This document shows positions 12,001 to 26,000 of a stretch of 64,000 bases of DNA, one piece after another. Each line of letters opens with the position of its first letter. Within the stretch, counting starts at the first letter, position 1. Made by a program: the position numbers and the translations under genes. The stretch covers positions 3,370,501 through 3,434,500 of the forward strand of contig NC_060207.1 of assembly GCF_021130785.1 (NCBI RefSeq), in the 5' to 3' direction. This stretch comes from Homalodisca vitripennis. Lineage: Eukaryota > Arthropoda > Insecta > Hemiptera > Cicadellidae. The notes beneath the pieces were generated by a model, which ran no database searches, had not been told where the DNA came from, and saw nothing but the letters and a program-made list of their open reading frames with translations.

Positions 12001-13618
12001 CTTTTAAGTTGGTGAACTGCATTGTGGTAAAATGGTCATAAATCATAATGTACAATAAAATCTACTTAGCTATCACTAGGGAATTTAGCTCATAAACTGC
12101 AATGGTTTTGTGATACAACTTGTCCTTTTAAGTTGGTGAACTGCATTGTGGTAAAATGGTCATAAATCATAATGTACAATAAAATTTACTTAGCTATCAC
12201 TAGGGAATTTAGCTCATAAACTGCAATGGTCTTGTGATACAACTTGTCCTTTTAAGTTGGTGAACTGCATTGTGGTAAAATGGTCATAAATCATAATGTA
12301 CAATAAAATTTACTTAGCTATCACTAGGGAATTTAGCTCATAAACTGCAATGGTCTTGTGATACAACTTGTCCTTTTAAGTTGGTGAACTGCATTGTGGT
12401 AAAATGGTCATAAATCATAATGTACAATAAAATTTACTTAGCTATCACTAGGGAATTTAGCTCATAAACTGCAATGGTTTTGTGATACAACTTGTCCTTT
12501 TAAGTTGGTGAACTGCATTGTGGTAAAATGGTCATAAATCATAATGTACAATAAAATTTACTTAGCTATCACTAGGGAATTTAGCTCATAAACTGCAATG
12601 GTCTTGTGATACAACTTGTCCTTTTAAGTTGGTGAACTGCATTGTGGTAAAATGGTCATAAATCATAATGTACAATAAAATTTACTTAGCTATCACTAGG
12701 GAATTTAGCTCATAAACTGCAATGGTCTTGTGATACAACTTGTCCTTTTAAGTTGGTGAACTGCATTGTGGTAAAATGGTCATAAATCATAATGTACAAT
12801 AAAATTTACTTAGCTATCACTAGGGAATTTAGCTCATAAACTGCAATGGTCTTGTGATACAACTTGTCCTTTTAAGTTGGTGAACTGCATTGTGGTAAAA
12901 TGGTCATAAATCATAATGTACAATAAAATTTACTTAGCTATCACTAGGGAATTTAGCTCATAAACTGCAATGGTCTTGTGATACAACTTGTCCTTTTAAG
13001 TTGGTGAACTGCATTGTGGTAAAATGGTCATAAATCATAATGTACAATAAAATTTACTTAGCTATCACTAGGGAATTTAGCTCATAAACTGCAATGGTCT
13101 TGTGATACAACTTGTCCTTTTAAGTTGGTGAACTGCATTGTGGTAAAATGGTCATAAATCATAATGTACAATAAAATTTACTTAGCTATCACTAGGGAAT
13201 TTAGCTCATAAACTGCAATGGTCTTGTGATACAACTTGTCCTTTTAAGTTGGTGAACTGCATTGTGGTAAAATGGTCATAAATCATAATGTACAATAAAA
13301 TTTACTTAGCTATCACTAGGGAATTTAGCTCATAAACTGCAATGGTCTTGTGATACAACTTGTCCTTTTAAGTTGGTGAACTGCATTGTGGTAAAATGGT
13401 CATAAATCATAATGTACAATAAAATTTACTTAGCTATCACTAGGGAATTTAGCTCATAAACTGCAATCGTCTTGTGATACAACTTGTCCTTTTAAGTTGG
13501 TGAACTGCATTGTGGTAAAATGGTCATAAATCATAATGTACAATAAAATTTACTTAGCTATCACTAGGGAATTTAGCTCATAAACTGCAATCGTCTTGTG
13601 ATACAACTTGTCCTTTTA
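12001..13618. repeat. 124-bp tandem array, 13 units
   Basis: Thirteen head-to-tail units of 124 bp starting CTTTTAAGTTGGTGAACTGC and containing CACTAGGGAATTTAGCTC. Units are nearly identical; the changes seen are single bases (GTTTTGTG/GTCTTGTG, and GGTC/CGTC in the last two units). The array begins about 110 bases from the hammerhead candidate. Penelope, Helitron and other elements may seed such arrays, but the boundary does not show which. Confidence 0.96.
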
Positions 13619-15435
13619 AGAAATATAGAGAGTGAGAACCAGTAATAGTTTGGAAATTACTATACTTTAAATAACACACAGCTCTTGAGTGGTATGCTTC
13701 GCTAAACCCAGCCAATAATACTAAAATTCAATTAAAGTAAAAATTTTAACTTTGAATAATTTCGAAATCATGTTTAGTATGAGTATATTCAACGACTCAC
13801 GACTCAAAACGTTATAGTTAGACAAGCTTTACATGTAATTGTATTCTAAGGGGGATTCTCATACAGTAATTGTGTCTTGGCTGAATGCTCAAGTATGCTG
13901 CCTTAAACGTTCAGAAATAGTACAAACTGAGGGACCTTTGCATTTTGTTGGTGCAGCTTGGAGAGTTTGTATTGAGAGTAGCTCTCTAGAGAAATATATT
14001 CTGCTCCATTACAAGCACGATATGCTCCAACTATTCCATTCCAATGTTCTTATACCGAACTTACATTACATTTAAGCCCACACATTACGTATATTTTCAA
14101 TTCATATATTTCATTTACTAATTAAATTACATTTTCACATTCAAATACAGTGTATGGGATGCATATTTAGTTTTATTTATTTATTAACCGGCAAACAGTT
14201 CAGTTCATTTAGCTTGAGTCTCAGGAACTATCGCTTTAGTTTTAAGGTTTCAAAGGTCCTTGTAAAGTATTTTACTGAGCAAATTTAGTTTCTTCTAGTA
14301 AACAAAATACCTGATGCTTATACAATCTGAGTTGCGGAGTTTAATTCTTAGACCTTTGTAGTTTTTTATATATGTAATAATAGGACTGCTCTCTCTTTTA
14401 ACATATTTAAGTTCATTTTAGAGTCAGATGATGCATATGATACATTTTACAAGGCATGCAGGTGGTGAAGTGGTGGTCAGAATCAATACAAGTATTGTAT
14501 TTTAATTTGAAGGCTCTCGCATTTTTTTTTTAAATGCAGAGAAGATTTTCAGCTACGGTAAAAAACGTATTTAATACCGTACTCTATAGTCCATACCACT
14601 GATAAAATTTTGGAACAATAATAAACGTTTAAAATATAATTAAAAGTTAAAATAAATGCCGAAATTTTAACACATTTTGCACTTTCTATTCATACTCATA
14701 TAGTTTGAGAAGAAATATTGTTCAAGAGGGTTTAAACGCTAAAACCAAACGTCAGATAGGTAGCAGAAATTTTCTTTGATTATATACGATATAATTATGC
14801 TCGATACAAAGATGCTATAATTAAGCCTATTATAACCTCTTACGCTTTTCTAAATTCTGTATTGTAGGGTTTTAGTACTTGAATCAATTTATTTTATTAA
14901 ACGCGAATTATATTAGAACTGATCCCACCTACACATATTTTAAACAATGATTCCGACATCTGAGCTAATGTTATCGCTCTAACTAACTCTGGTTAGTGTA
15001 CCTGCTAACAGTGAACAGTACTTCAATAGAAAATCAAGTGGATATTCTTATATTCATAACAACATTAATGAATCAGTCCACATCAGTTTACAGAAAATAT
15101 AATAGTATGATATGTAATGTTTTATCTGTGTATTAATTCATAGTCAAGAATTAGGCATTTAATGATACTGTAGCATTTGTAAAGCTATATTGGTTGATTT
15201 TTTATTGAAACTTAAATTAAATGAACATTTTGGGAAATAAATATTTTAATTTAATTTTAATTAAATTGTGAGAAGTTAGGATGAAAACGAGTATGTAATC
15301 CTTTGGCAAGTTAGTGCTGGTAATTTTAAATTATTAGGAAGGCGGTTCACTGCCTTGACTTGATCAGAACTTGTCTTGTACTGCAGTTACGTTACATCTG
15401 AGAAGGCTATTGTTCTTAAGTTGGATACGGCTGGG
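13619..15435. other. AT-rich spacer, nothing recognised
   Basis: A 78-codon plus-strand frame at 13839-14075 has no domain I recognise. A motif at 13696-13717 (GCTTCGCTAAA..CAGCCAAT) is shared with 59691-59712 and looks like part of a dispersed repeat. Confidence 0.5.
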
Positions 15436-15491
15436 CCAATGAGAGAACGCCGCGTATCTCCATCAGAAGGGGGGGGGGGGGGACTATAAAA
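15436..15491 (+). promoter_or_regulatory. Core-promoter-like cluster: CCAAT, G14 tract, TATA
   Basis: CCAAT at 15436-15440 inside a locally GC-rich segment, an uninterrupted run of 14 G at 15469-15482, and TATAAAA at 15485-15491. The spacing (CCAAT about 50 bases before TATA) is what an RNA polymerase II promoter shows. Downstream sequence turns AT-rich with no clear coding exon. The G run may form a G-quadruplex between molecules, or its length may be a sequencing artefact. Confidence 0.3.
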
Positions 15492-16140
15492 CCGCCAGCT
15501 CATAATTCTGGCCCTTTCTTTGATTATTACCGTGAATTAGGTTGATTACAGTGTGCCGTGTTTCTAAATATTTTCCGCGAGGGATTTTGAGGTAAGCACT
15601 AATATTGAAATAATCTTCCAGATCCGATATTAAATTAATTTTTTTGTCTTTTTTATGGAAAAAATTAAGTTTATAGAAACTACAGAGAAATCTGCATAAC
15701 TGATTCTTGATGAACAATAGAGCACAATAGAATGAAACAAGTTACATTTGGTACAAACTTGCAAGAAAAGTGAATTAAAATCGAACTTTGGTAATAACTT
15801 TGATTGAATTTTTTAAATTTATTAATATTTAATTTGTACTGTTTTATTGTGAATTATTAATTGGAAATTAATTGAACTTTAATAATTGTTTGAGAGAGTT
15901 GTATCTGAATTGTAAAGACTTGAAAGTTACGGTAAAACTAGTGGAAAGAGAGGCTTGATTTTTTTATTTTGAATTTTGAGTGAACTTAGATAGAGAACTT
16001 TTATTTTAGTTATGTCCAAGCGATATTTGAGTTTTATTTGAAATCTTTATTATTTTATTTCAGAAGAAAGCTCTGATTTTTAGTTTGATATATTTGATTG
16101 ATATTTTTATATCTTGCCACAGGACCTTTTAAAATTACTA

Positions 16141-16177
<37 letters not shown>

Positions 16178-17829
16178 TTCATATTGTGGAAAACATTAGA
16201 CAGATAGATAGGACATCTGAGCGGTGTACGAGTACACAGCCCTTCAAGGATTAACGCGAGTTGTTGTCTACAGTGTTGTTTTTATTATTAGTGAACCAAT
16301 ATCAGGTCAATGATCTCGTAATGGTTTATACAAATATGTTAAACAATAATCCTGAAATGGTGCTGACAACAATGGCAGTAATTTAAAACTACTACACTGG
16401 CAAATATAAATCAGCTGTAATTAATGTTCCAGCCGCGATCTCCATTTGAGTTAAAATAATGAAGAACGCAGACAATTATTTCCATATTTCCATTCCACTT
16501 TTCAATAATTATTCAAACTGGTTTGTGGTTTAAAATAAATACTTCAATAATAATAATAAGTATTTTTTATTACAATACTTTAATAAATACATTAATCGAG
16601 TACATAAGCGACATTTCACAAAAGTGTGACCTCTCAAAAACATTGACATAATTGGAGCAAACTCACCAACATACTTGTATGCAAGTATTACCCATTTCTT
16701 TCAAGTTTTCAGCATAATATCAGTAGTGAAAAAAGCAATCCTCTTGAATGGATCTAAATATCCAAAATATAAGGGATGGTTAAGAAAAGATAGTTTGTTA
16801 AGTAGCTTTAAAAATAGTGGTCGTTGAAGTGGCCAATAGATGGTGATACTGAAATAAAGAGCGATGATGTTTCCGAATATACTTCTGATATATATATATA
16901 ATTGTATATATGTACGTCTTACATAAATTATCTCTTACAAATAGTAACAATGTCTAGCTCTTGCCATTTTATTTAATTTTAAAACATGTTCTGTTGAGTA
17001 ACAAACTTTAAAAATTATTCGCCATCACTATTATTAGAGAAACTCTTCTTCTTTCTAATTTACATCGCAACCATAATAAGCTTGGTATTGATACTAATCC
17101 ATGTTTTTGAAAAATTATTGAGATTTATCATATATATATGAAGGGATGGTATTGCAATCAAAGTTAGTATTATTGTTTAAGAATATCACTGTAGTTATAT
17201 ATGTCAGTCTGTACTGTGCAAGGTCAGACTTTCAGGTGTCATAATATCCAAACTTTTCCCATAATCTACCACATTAATACATTGAAGCTGAAAAATCGGG
17301 TCAAATTATTGGATATATTTTTGAATATCAGGTGACATAAATAGCAATGATTAACATAGAGTTTTATACTAATTAAAAAAAATACAAATCATAATTGTTC
17401 TAAAGGACATATCGATTTCCTTTTAAGCCTCATTCTGTTCGATCTCATGTGCCACTGGCCTGTGCAAGGATCTTGTCATGCGGAATAAGAAGGGGGTCGA
17501 TATAGTAGCTGCTAACTAATTTCTTAAACGGTTCAATTCCGTTTACAAGATCGATTATGATAAAAAGTGCTACGATAACAGACAGGATTTGAATCCGCTC
17601 TATGTCTCAGATTCAAAGATCGACGTTTTAGAATAGCACTATATTATTTGTAATACTACGAATTTTAATAAGGTTAAAGATTTTAATTTTCTTATAGCTC
17701 TAAAGATATTTCCACACTTCACTTGGCATGTAAGTAAATTGCATGATCTAATTTAATCTTCCTCCTCTGATAAAACTGAGTTTTCTTTTTCTGTCGAAAT
17801 GGATTAGCCTTTTTAACGCGACTTATTAC
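15492..17829. other. AT-rich spacer with TA microsatellite
   Basis: A (TA)n run lies at 16144-16175 and a shorter one near 16889. Around 17566-17640 complementary ends (GTGCTA/TAGCAC) and a box-B-like GGATTCAAATCC on the minus strand suggest a tRNA-like remnant, but no cloverleaf could be drawn. Nothing else is recognised. Confidence 0.5.
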
Positions 17830-18526
17830 CGCAAGATCTTAATAAACGGAAGATGTTCTTGCCGCTGGTTAAGAAGAAATTGTTTACGACATCAGTATTT
17901 TCTTCGGCGTATTCTCGTTACTGATGAATCCTGTTTTACTAGAAATGGAATTGTAAATTTTCGTAATACCCATACTTGGGCGTACGACAACCCACATGAA
18001 ACTGCGACGAGGCATTTTCAACATACATTTTCAGTCAATGTAATGGCTTGGTGTTCTGGGTGATAATTTGATTGGTCCATTTTTCCTCCCTAATCGACTT
18101 AATGGAGTAGCGTACTTAAATTTTTTAAGAACAAACCTGCCTACCCTCTTGGAAGATATTCCTGTTCAAAACAGAATAAATGCATGGTTTATGCACGACG
18201 GAGCACCTCCACATTTTTCTAATGACGTGAAAAACTATTTAAATGATACATACGGTAGACAATGGATTGGTCGAAATGGACCAGTAAAATGGCCACCACG
18301 TTCTCCTGACCTCACGCCAGCAGACTTTTTCTTATGGGGTTGGATGAAGTCAATTGTTTATTCAAAACGGATTAACACCATAGAGGAGTTACGTAATCGC
18401 ATTACAGAGGCGGCAGAACCTATCAAGAATGCTCCAAACGTTATGAAACGCGCTAGAAAAGAGTGGATTCGTCGTGCGAAAACGTGCATTGGTAACAACG
18501 GAGGACACTTTGAGCAACTATTATAG
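17830..18526 (+). pseudogene. Tc1/mariner-type (DD41D) transposase, broken
   Basis: Remnant of a DDE transposase that cuts and joins transposon ends. The first part reads in one frame through LVTDESCF (first Asp) to about 18060, where TGA follows WCSG. The rest continues in a shifted frame from 18062 (DNLIGPFFLP) to the stop at 18524-18526. That part carries the second Asp in HDGAPPHF and the third in SPDLTPADFF, with 41 residues between the two, matching the DD41D spacing described in the Tc1/mariner superfamily. A one-base insertion or two-base deletion at about 18060 explains the shift. The N-terminal helix-turn-helix region is missing or unrecognisable, so the copy is dead. Confidence 0.8.
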
Positions 18527-19146
18527 GTGATTATTACAGTTTTATAAAGGTAAATACATTTTATGTTAATGTTCAGTCTAGAATAAATGATCAGCTGTTA
18601 CTCACAACCTAAACATTAGTTAATATTTTATGCAGATAAGAATATGCATTTTTGTGCGTCTGTTTTATTTTTAAATAAAGCTAAATTTCAATACCTATTA
18701 TTAATTTTTTTCCTAGGTAATTCACATGAATCTTTTCAGAATTAAATTTTCTACAAATCTGTTTAAGAAAAAAATGACCTTTATTTCACATTTATGGAAG
18801 TAATCTTACGTTAAACACAAAAATGTGTTATTTCTTTGCACCAATTCTTGTGTTTTACGTAAGATATCTCTAAAAGTATTGCATTTACAGCTCTGGGACG
18901 AATTGTAATAAATTTGTCAGATATAAAAACATAAAAAACAATCGTATTTGTATCTTTGTAACTACCTTTACCATTTTTATACGGCCTGACTTCACCAAGG
19001 GTTCTGAAATCCGGGCGAAATCTTTCGCTAGGAGTAACTCGCTAACGAAGCGTTTCCGGGCATATGGTTATATGTACTTTTTTACTTGTTTTTAGCTATA
19101 GAATAAGCTCTCGGGAGATTGCCGTTTAGTTTTGAATCACCCTGTA
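17830..19146 (+). mobile_element. Truncated Tc1/mariner-like transposon
   Basis: Contains the transposase pseudogene, about 600 bases of AT-rich sequence, and a probable right terminal repeat ending TTTTGAATCACCCTGTA at 19130-19146, followed by TA, the usual target of this superfamily. Ends of this form are familiar from insect Tc1/mariner relatives. No matching left end starting CAGGGTGATTC is found upstream, so the element seems 5' truncated. The left limit given is only where transposase homology begins. Confidence 0.6.
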
Positions 19147-19566
19147 TAGCACTATTTACAGTTATGACAGTTCTAAAGCTAATAATTGTTTTAATTAGTA
19201 ACTTATAATTTAATAAAGTTTTCTAAATTTATGAAACAACACATAAAGTATATGAAACTCAATTATGCTATAAATACGAACCTATACAACTAAAAATATT
19301 GCCTTCAAAATCATTTACTCTTATATAAGCATTAAATGTAAATAAGAATTTACAATTAAACTGTACGTCAGAGGCACTACACTTACTATTACTATCACGC
19401 CTAGAACCAGTTATCAGTGTTCTATGAAAGTGTATCAATGGCCTTGAGCTTTCCAGAGTGATGTAAACAAAATATACGATCCATATAACAAAATCATCCC
19501 CGAGGATACGCACAGTGGCACGGATCCAATCAGTGCTAGATTTATGTTAGGGAGAAGTTTACCACG
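19147..19566. other. Unassigned spacer
   Basis: AT-rich with no recognised feature between the transposon end and the 72-bp array. Confidence 0.6.
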
Positions 19567-20003
19567 AGCAGGTTTATTGTCCAATATCATTACAGTAGTC
19601 CATCTTACAGTTACGGTAAGAAAGATTATACGCTTACGTACAGGTTTGTTTTTCAATATCATTACAGTAGTCTATCTTACAGTTACGGTAAGAAAGATTA
19701 CACGCTTACGTACAGGCTTATTGTCCAATATCATTACAGTAGTCCATCTTACAGTTACGGTAAGAAAGATTACACGCTTACGTACAGGCTTATTGTCCAA
19801 TATCATTACAGTAGTCCATCTTACAGTTACGGTAAGAAAGATTACACGCTTACGTACAGGCTTATTGTCCAATATCATTACAGTAGTCCATCTTACAGTT
19901 ACGGTAAGAAGGATTATACGCTTACGTACTTGTTTATTGTCCAATATCATTACAGTAGTCCATTTTACAGTTACGGTAAGAAAGATTACACGCTTACGTA
20001 CGG
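19567..20003. repeat. 72-bp tandem array, 6 units, open in both strands
   Basis: Six units of 72 bp, each with CCAATATCATTACAGTAGT, CTTACAGTTACGGTAAGAAA and CGCTTACGTACAGG. Because 72 is a multiple of 3, the frame does not rotate and long open frames exist on both strands (162 codons on + from 19544, 92 codons on - at 19672-19950). The plus frame repeats a 24-residue hydrophobic/basic unit (LLSNIITVV..., ...TRLRTG). Openness follows from the period, so it is not evidence of a gene. No signal peptide or known domain is visible. Confidence 0.93.
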
Positions 20004-23000
20004 ATGCTGTGATATGGACGAGTGTACTATAAAGAGCTTTACTCTCATTTGTTTTGTTGGTATAAAAACAAATTTGTTACATTAAATGTTAGCTGTTGAA
20101 TGAGCTTGAATCCAAACAAATATTTAACGTTCATCGTCACTTTAAAATATCTATACATAAAACATTTTAATTCCAACGGCTTCTGTTCCCTTAATATCCG
20201 CCCCCTCATGAGGCGTACGTGAATAAAATATCTTTCTTGTATTTTTATATCAATAATCCTTGATACAGTCGTATTGTAAAGCAATCAGCAAAGGAACGCT
20301 TTTGCAAATCTTCTTTCCCACCCAGATATGATCGTTTGGTTATATAACCTTAAAAGACCAAAGTTCTTGGAAATGCAGGACTCTGAAAGGTATCGAAGTT
20401 AATACCAAAAGCCTACCATTTCAGCGTTGAAGATCTCTGGTTAGGGCTACTTATTGTGCGTTGTTTCCTATATCGGCCTTAGTAGGAACTAATAATGGCT
20501 CCTATTGACCGCACTATCTACGAGTATACAACAATGTCCCACTTCCTAGATTAAATACTCTTGGATTATTGGTTTTATAATTGTAATTTCTGCTAATCTG
20601 TTACCTTAGCCTAACTTATTACTATAACTGTTACCATAGCTAGTTAAGGGTATTTTTACTGACGTGATCCGTGTGCTTTTTTATATTGGAATGTATTTAT
20701 GTGTTTAAATGCTTATTTTAGTGTTAAACATAATAGATAGTACTAGTTTTAATAAAAGTGTGTAAAGTAGAATAAATTAAACTAGTATGAATTTTGTCTT
20801 AAGAACATGAAATTAAGTTGTTTATAAAACCTCATGCTACCCAAACCAAGCAGACGCTTGATTAGTTTTATAATAATGAATGTGTTTAATATTTAAAATG
20901 TTTGTTCTTGTTGAGTTTACGTGTCTTTTATAAATATTTTTTTTAGTAATAACATTATTGTAGTACGTAACAATTTTTGCAGTACGCAAATCATTTTGTC
21001 GCATATTATTACAATTCATTAGAAGTTGTGTTTTCGTTTCTTTATTTGAACAACAATTATATATTATTAATGATTTACAATTTGTTTGCACCACTTTTAC
21101 AAATCAGAAATATCAACGTTGAGTTGTTAGAAAACATGTAAGTTTGTGTAACACATATTTCTGTCTCTCACTACTACGGGTTTAGACTTCTTACTCTAAG
21201 CTTTGTAATTACATTATCTAACAAACCACAACAATGAAGGTCTCCTCATATGAGAACTACTGTCTCGTGCACCTAACTCCACCTACGTGAACTATGCGGT
21301 CACATACGGTAGACTATCCTAATTGGTACACTGACACTATACAACCTACACACAACGTAGCCATGGTGGGAAGGGTTGATTTTATGTGAATGATGAGATT
21401 AACCCATCTTCCTCTTAATACAGCGTCTGGAATATGATGCTGTTACACACTTTACTCCTGGAATCTGAAACAATATTCGTCTGAAGATATCCAAAAAAAA
21501 GTCGCCAACGAAGAAGCTCAAAACGATCAGTCTACATCGTTTCGACTTCAGAGACACCTAGATTACAAAATACCAAATACAGTGTAATTTGGTAAATTTT
21601 CATTATCATTGTCTTGTTAGTGTGTAACAGCAGCAGATTCCAAACGCTGCATTAAGAGTGAGAGGAAGGTGAACTAAAGCTAAACTCTATATACATATTC
21701 TACAAGTTATTTTTGTGTATTATTACTAACGATTATTACTATTGAGTCCACTGAAAAAATCCTTCGTTTCAATTTACTCTGTGTTAAACAATGAGCAAAT
21801 TTTAAGAAAAAAAGTACAATTTCTTACAGTACAGTTAAGAGTAAAGATAAAAAATCCACTTTACAAGAGATCCAAGTTTATAAGAACCAGCTCGAGCCAA
21901 GTTTGTCATGTTCCACGGTATGAAGTTTCCTTACAATGAAAGCTTAATGAACTTCTCGCAAAGTGCCGTGAGCTAACTGACCTATGCCAGGGATTCCTGG
22001 ATGAAAAACCTTTGAATATGCATTACATTTTTACTTGTAACAAGACCAGAAATTTATAAGAACTATTAACAACTTTATGACCGTCAAATACTGTTAGTGA
22101 TTTGGACGTTGTTGTATCAATTACAAACAATGAGTTGCTGCAAATCAATTGCTGCTTCAAAATGTAAGGTAAGTTCCTCGTAATGTGGTCTACTGTCATG
22201 TTTTGGTAAGATTGTGCTTTAATTCTTATTTGTTACAATAATAAAAAAACCTAAGTCAATATATTATATGAAGCAATGTTTATTCAGAAGCATTTCGCAC
22301 AGATTTCTTTTGTTTGTTGTATTAGGCTAATTTTATATGTTATTGTTTTAATAGTATGTAATTTTTAAAATAAATTAATATAGAAATATAAATTTATATG
22401 TATTCATTAAATATTTATAAGTGGCAAAGACCTAATTTAATATAAATAAAGACTGATTAATAAACAGTTCTCGCTGAGATGGTAATACATATAAATTTGA
22501 CAGTATTTTAAATATTTCTGAAGAAATTGCATAGAATGTTATAGTGATGAATGCCTTTAGCTCGATTAAAAATTTTTTTTAGGGCCCAGAGGACCTGTTT
22601 AAGCTCGTCCGTTCCATGTGTACGATATAAATCTTGATATAACGCGTATATACACAGGGAACATGGTAAACAAGTGTCCCCTTAGTCTAATTGAAATGTC
22701 TTTATTGGAGTCAAAGGTCAAAATAAACTTCTAACATTTTTATTTTGACATTATAGATAGCCAAAATGACAACGAAAAAATTCCAAAACATTTTTGTAAA
22801 CAAACTAAGTACAGTCCGGTAACATTTTCGCACTAAATACAACATGTGATGATGTTACCTTTGTTGGATTTGTTTGTTGGATTACATTACATTTTGTTAG
22901 ATCCTTCGATACTCCATTGTATTTATAAATTTAAAGTGATTATTTACATTAATTTAATGCACTTGGTTTGTGTACAGTTATTTTGTTAACGATATATATC

Positions 23001-26000
23001 GTACTTAAGATCATTATGTCTCGTAATAATTTAAGGTTACTTTATTGCAATAAAACTAATTTCCAACTTTATAACACTGCATACTTATATACTACTTAAG
23101 AGGATAATACTAAAAATACTGGAAGAGGAAGCAACTGCTCATTAAAAACCAAATATGTACCACATAGTTGTGTTTAAAATTTTTTTACCGTAATAGTTGT
23201 ATCTTTTTAAATAACTTAAAATAAATCTGATTTAGATTTTAAAATATTTATTCACTGAAACATATTAAGTATGTAATAGTCTTTTTATTTTATTGAACTG
23301 AATTAGGTGATTTGTAAGTATGTTTACGTGATATAGTTTAAACGTATGATAAAATTTGTGCGGACCTTTCCATTAATTCATTACCAGATAATGTTATGCT
23401 TGATTATTTGGTTGAATAAATAGCATTCAGTATAAATAGGCAGAATATACTGACATGATAACCAACAAAATAAAATGTTCCCTTGTTTGTGAAAAAAAGA
23501 AGTATTGGTTTTCTAAAAATGGTAACTGAATGAAAAGTTTCTCTGTGTTACATAGTAACGAACTGAGAAGTTGATTGTATGCCACATTTATTAGTACTTT
23601 ACAAATCCCCTGCAGTGACTTTTACACTCACCACTGTTCTGCAGATGTATCGCTCTGCGATAAGATATGGCGAGGTAATCACCACCAGGTACTCAATATA
23701 TTATTAGAAAAACAGTACATTACTAATACACCGCTTATCTGACAAATCATGTGGTAATAAATCAAATGAATTTCTGAAAATAATTTGATAATGAAATAAC
23801 AGATAATATTAAACGATTTAATTCTTCTCTACGAGCATCAAGAAATAAATATTTCACAATAAATATTGAACTTACTCTGTACTTTAAAAATAATAGCAAT
23901 ACAATAAAAAACAACGCACAGAAATAAAAATGACTCATTAAATAATATAGTTAACAATGATTTCTAAGATTTCACTATATAAAGCACATTCAATATAATT
24001 CTAATGATAATTATGGATGGTGGATAACCAAGACTCGTAAAACGACACTAAACGGCATTTATTTAAAGAGTTTTTACAAATTTTATTACAGCAGGCACTT
24101 GATGAACAAGATTGTTACTGTTGTTTGCGTTTGTTTACTTTGATGGTTAAAAGAAATTAAAACAAAGAACGAAACGACTAGCCCTTCCTTTTGTATTATT
24201 CTGCTTAATACACTACAACTAACAACTTTAAACTTGGCTTATTTAACTAATTAGTTATATGGTAAATGTTTTTATCTATCACCTATTTGTATGTAAAACG
24301 AAATTTCAAAAATTTTTCATATGGGTTGGATTGCAAATAAAATAATATTTATAGTTTAAATGTAATAGTATAAAATAAAATAATCTTCAGTTAAAGAAAT
24401 ATTGGATACAAAATAAAATATGTGAAAACCATTATGAAATAGCGAGCAGGTGTTGCAAAAAGGTTTGTGTGTTAGAGTGGAAAATGTGAAACGTTGTACA
24501 GATGGCAATACCAAATATTGGACCCATATTTCACTCCTTGTTTGACACCAAGAATCTGTCTCTAAAACTGAACGTCTTTAGGTTCAACGTGGTTTATAAA
24601 ACTTTGATCAATACTTCGCTCCTTCCTTAGTTTCGTTTTTACAGTTCCTGAAGAAAAAGAATAATGATTAAATAAGAAATTCTAGATTTTTTGTATTCTT
24701 GTAATTTTAATATTTTTATATTATTGAAATTAAATTATATAATTAAATTGGATTTTATGATGAATATTTTTTATTATTGATATAAAATATACTTTTATTT
24801 AGTGAGTAATGATAAAAAATTATTTGCTTCAAACTAACAAATAAATGATTTAAGATTGAAATTTAAAATGATTTAGACTCAACGAATTAAAAAGTATAGA
24901 CTTTGGGAACAAATTCTCCTTCAGCTAATTTCACAAAAATGCCTGGTGTGGCCACGGGCTAAATATTATCCCTAAGAAACTATTAGTTGTTATGATAACA
25001 CAATCTGAAACCCCCGTTTATTTTAATAAATTTATTTCCAAAAAAACTATACTAGAAATGTTTGTAGTAACAACATTAATGTGACATCACTACATAAGAT
25101 TACTACGCAAATAAACTATAATTTGGGGGAAAGTGAATAATAACTAACATAAAATGTATAATTAATAGTAATTAGTAAAGTTATATTTAAATAATTGTGA
25201 AAATCTGGATGATAAAGAGACTTAGTTATTTGGGAAAACGTAAACATTTTCCGGTTTGTAAATCCTCTGTTAGTTGAAAATTAAGAATAATTATAGGCAA
25301 ACTAGTTGAGTTTAATCGTCTAGCTTGAGTATTAAAACCCCATTTTTTGACAGGTTATGGTATTATAATAATAATCATTATTGTGTAGAGACAAATTGAC
25401 AATTTCATTGTAAACTTCAAGATAGTAAAGTAACTAAATACATCATTTAAATGATATATGTCATCATAAAAAGTACAGTTCTTGTTTTATATCAGAACCT
25501 AATGCTTTCATGTCGATAATTATTTATAAATTTGAAGAATTGTTTTTCCATGGTTTAAGCAATAAATAACTATATGGAAAATCTCGATAGCTTCTTTGGA
25601 AGCAGCGTGAAATCTTTTTTCAACGAAGAGCCGAGGTTATTTGCGGAATATTGAAGATTATTCTCAGTGAACACATGATTCGCAGTTCATGTCTACGTTT
25701 CACGTGGTCGTCATTCAGTTACCTCTAAAGTTTCAACTAAAAAACTAAACAGAACAGGTTTACATAAGTGGGTAATATGTAATATGTATGTAAAGTGGGT
25801 ACATTGCTCGTATATCCTCTAATTATACCGTTTGAAACCTGTATTAAGGCTAAGGCAGCTATACCAGGTAAGTGTTTGAAACTGTGCTTACCTAAACTAA
25901 TCTTGTAAGCGATACAAGGCGAGTTCGTAAAATCAACGGAAATTTGAAGCCCACAAGAAACCGGGTCTCAGCTTTTAGATGCACTTGAGTGAGCAACTGG

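Noticed and set aside
17566..17640. tRNA or mitochondrial tRNA insertion
   Set aside because: The ends pair over 7 bases and a box-B-like motif is present on the minus strand, but no D or anticodon arm can be drawn and no mitochondrial gene was recognised nearby.
21471..21530. Second hammerhead (CTGAAGA at about 21480)
   Set aside because: No stem II and no correctly placed GAAA follow the CTGAAGA.
21742..21939. 65-codon ORF as a gene
   Set aside because: Lys/Ser/Val-rich with no motif, no promoter and no splice signals; expected by chance.
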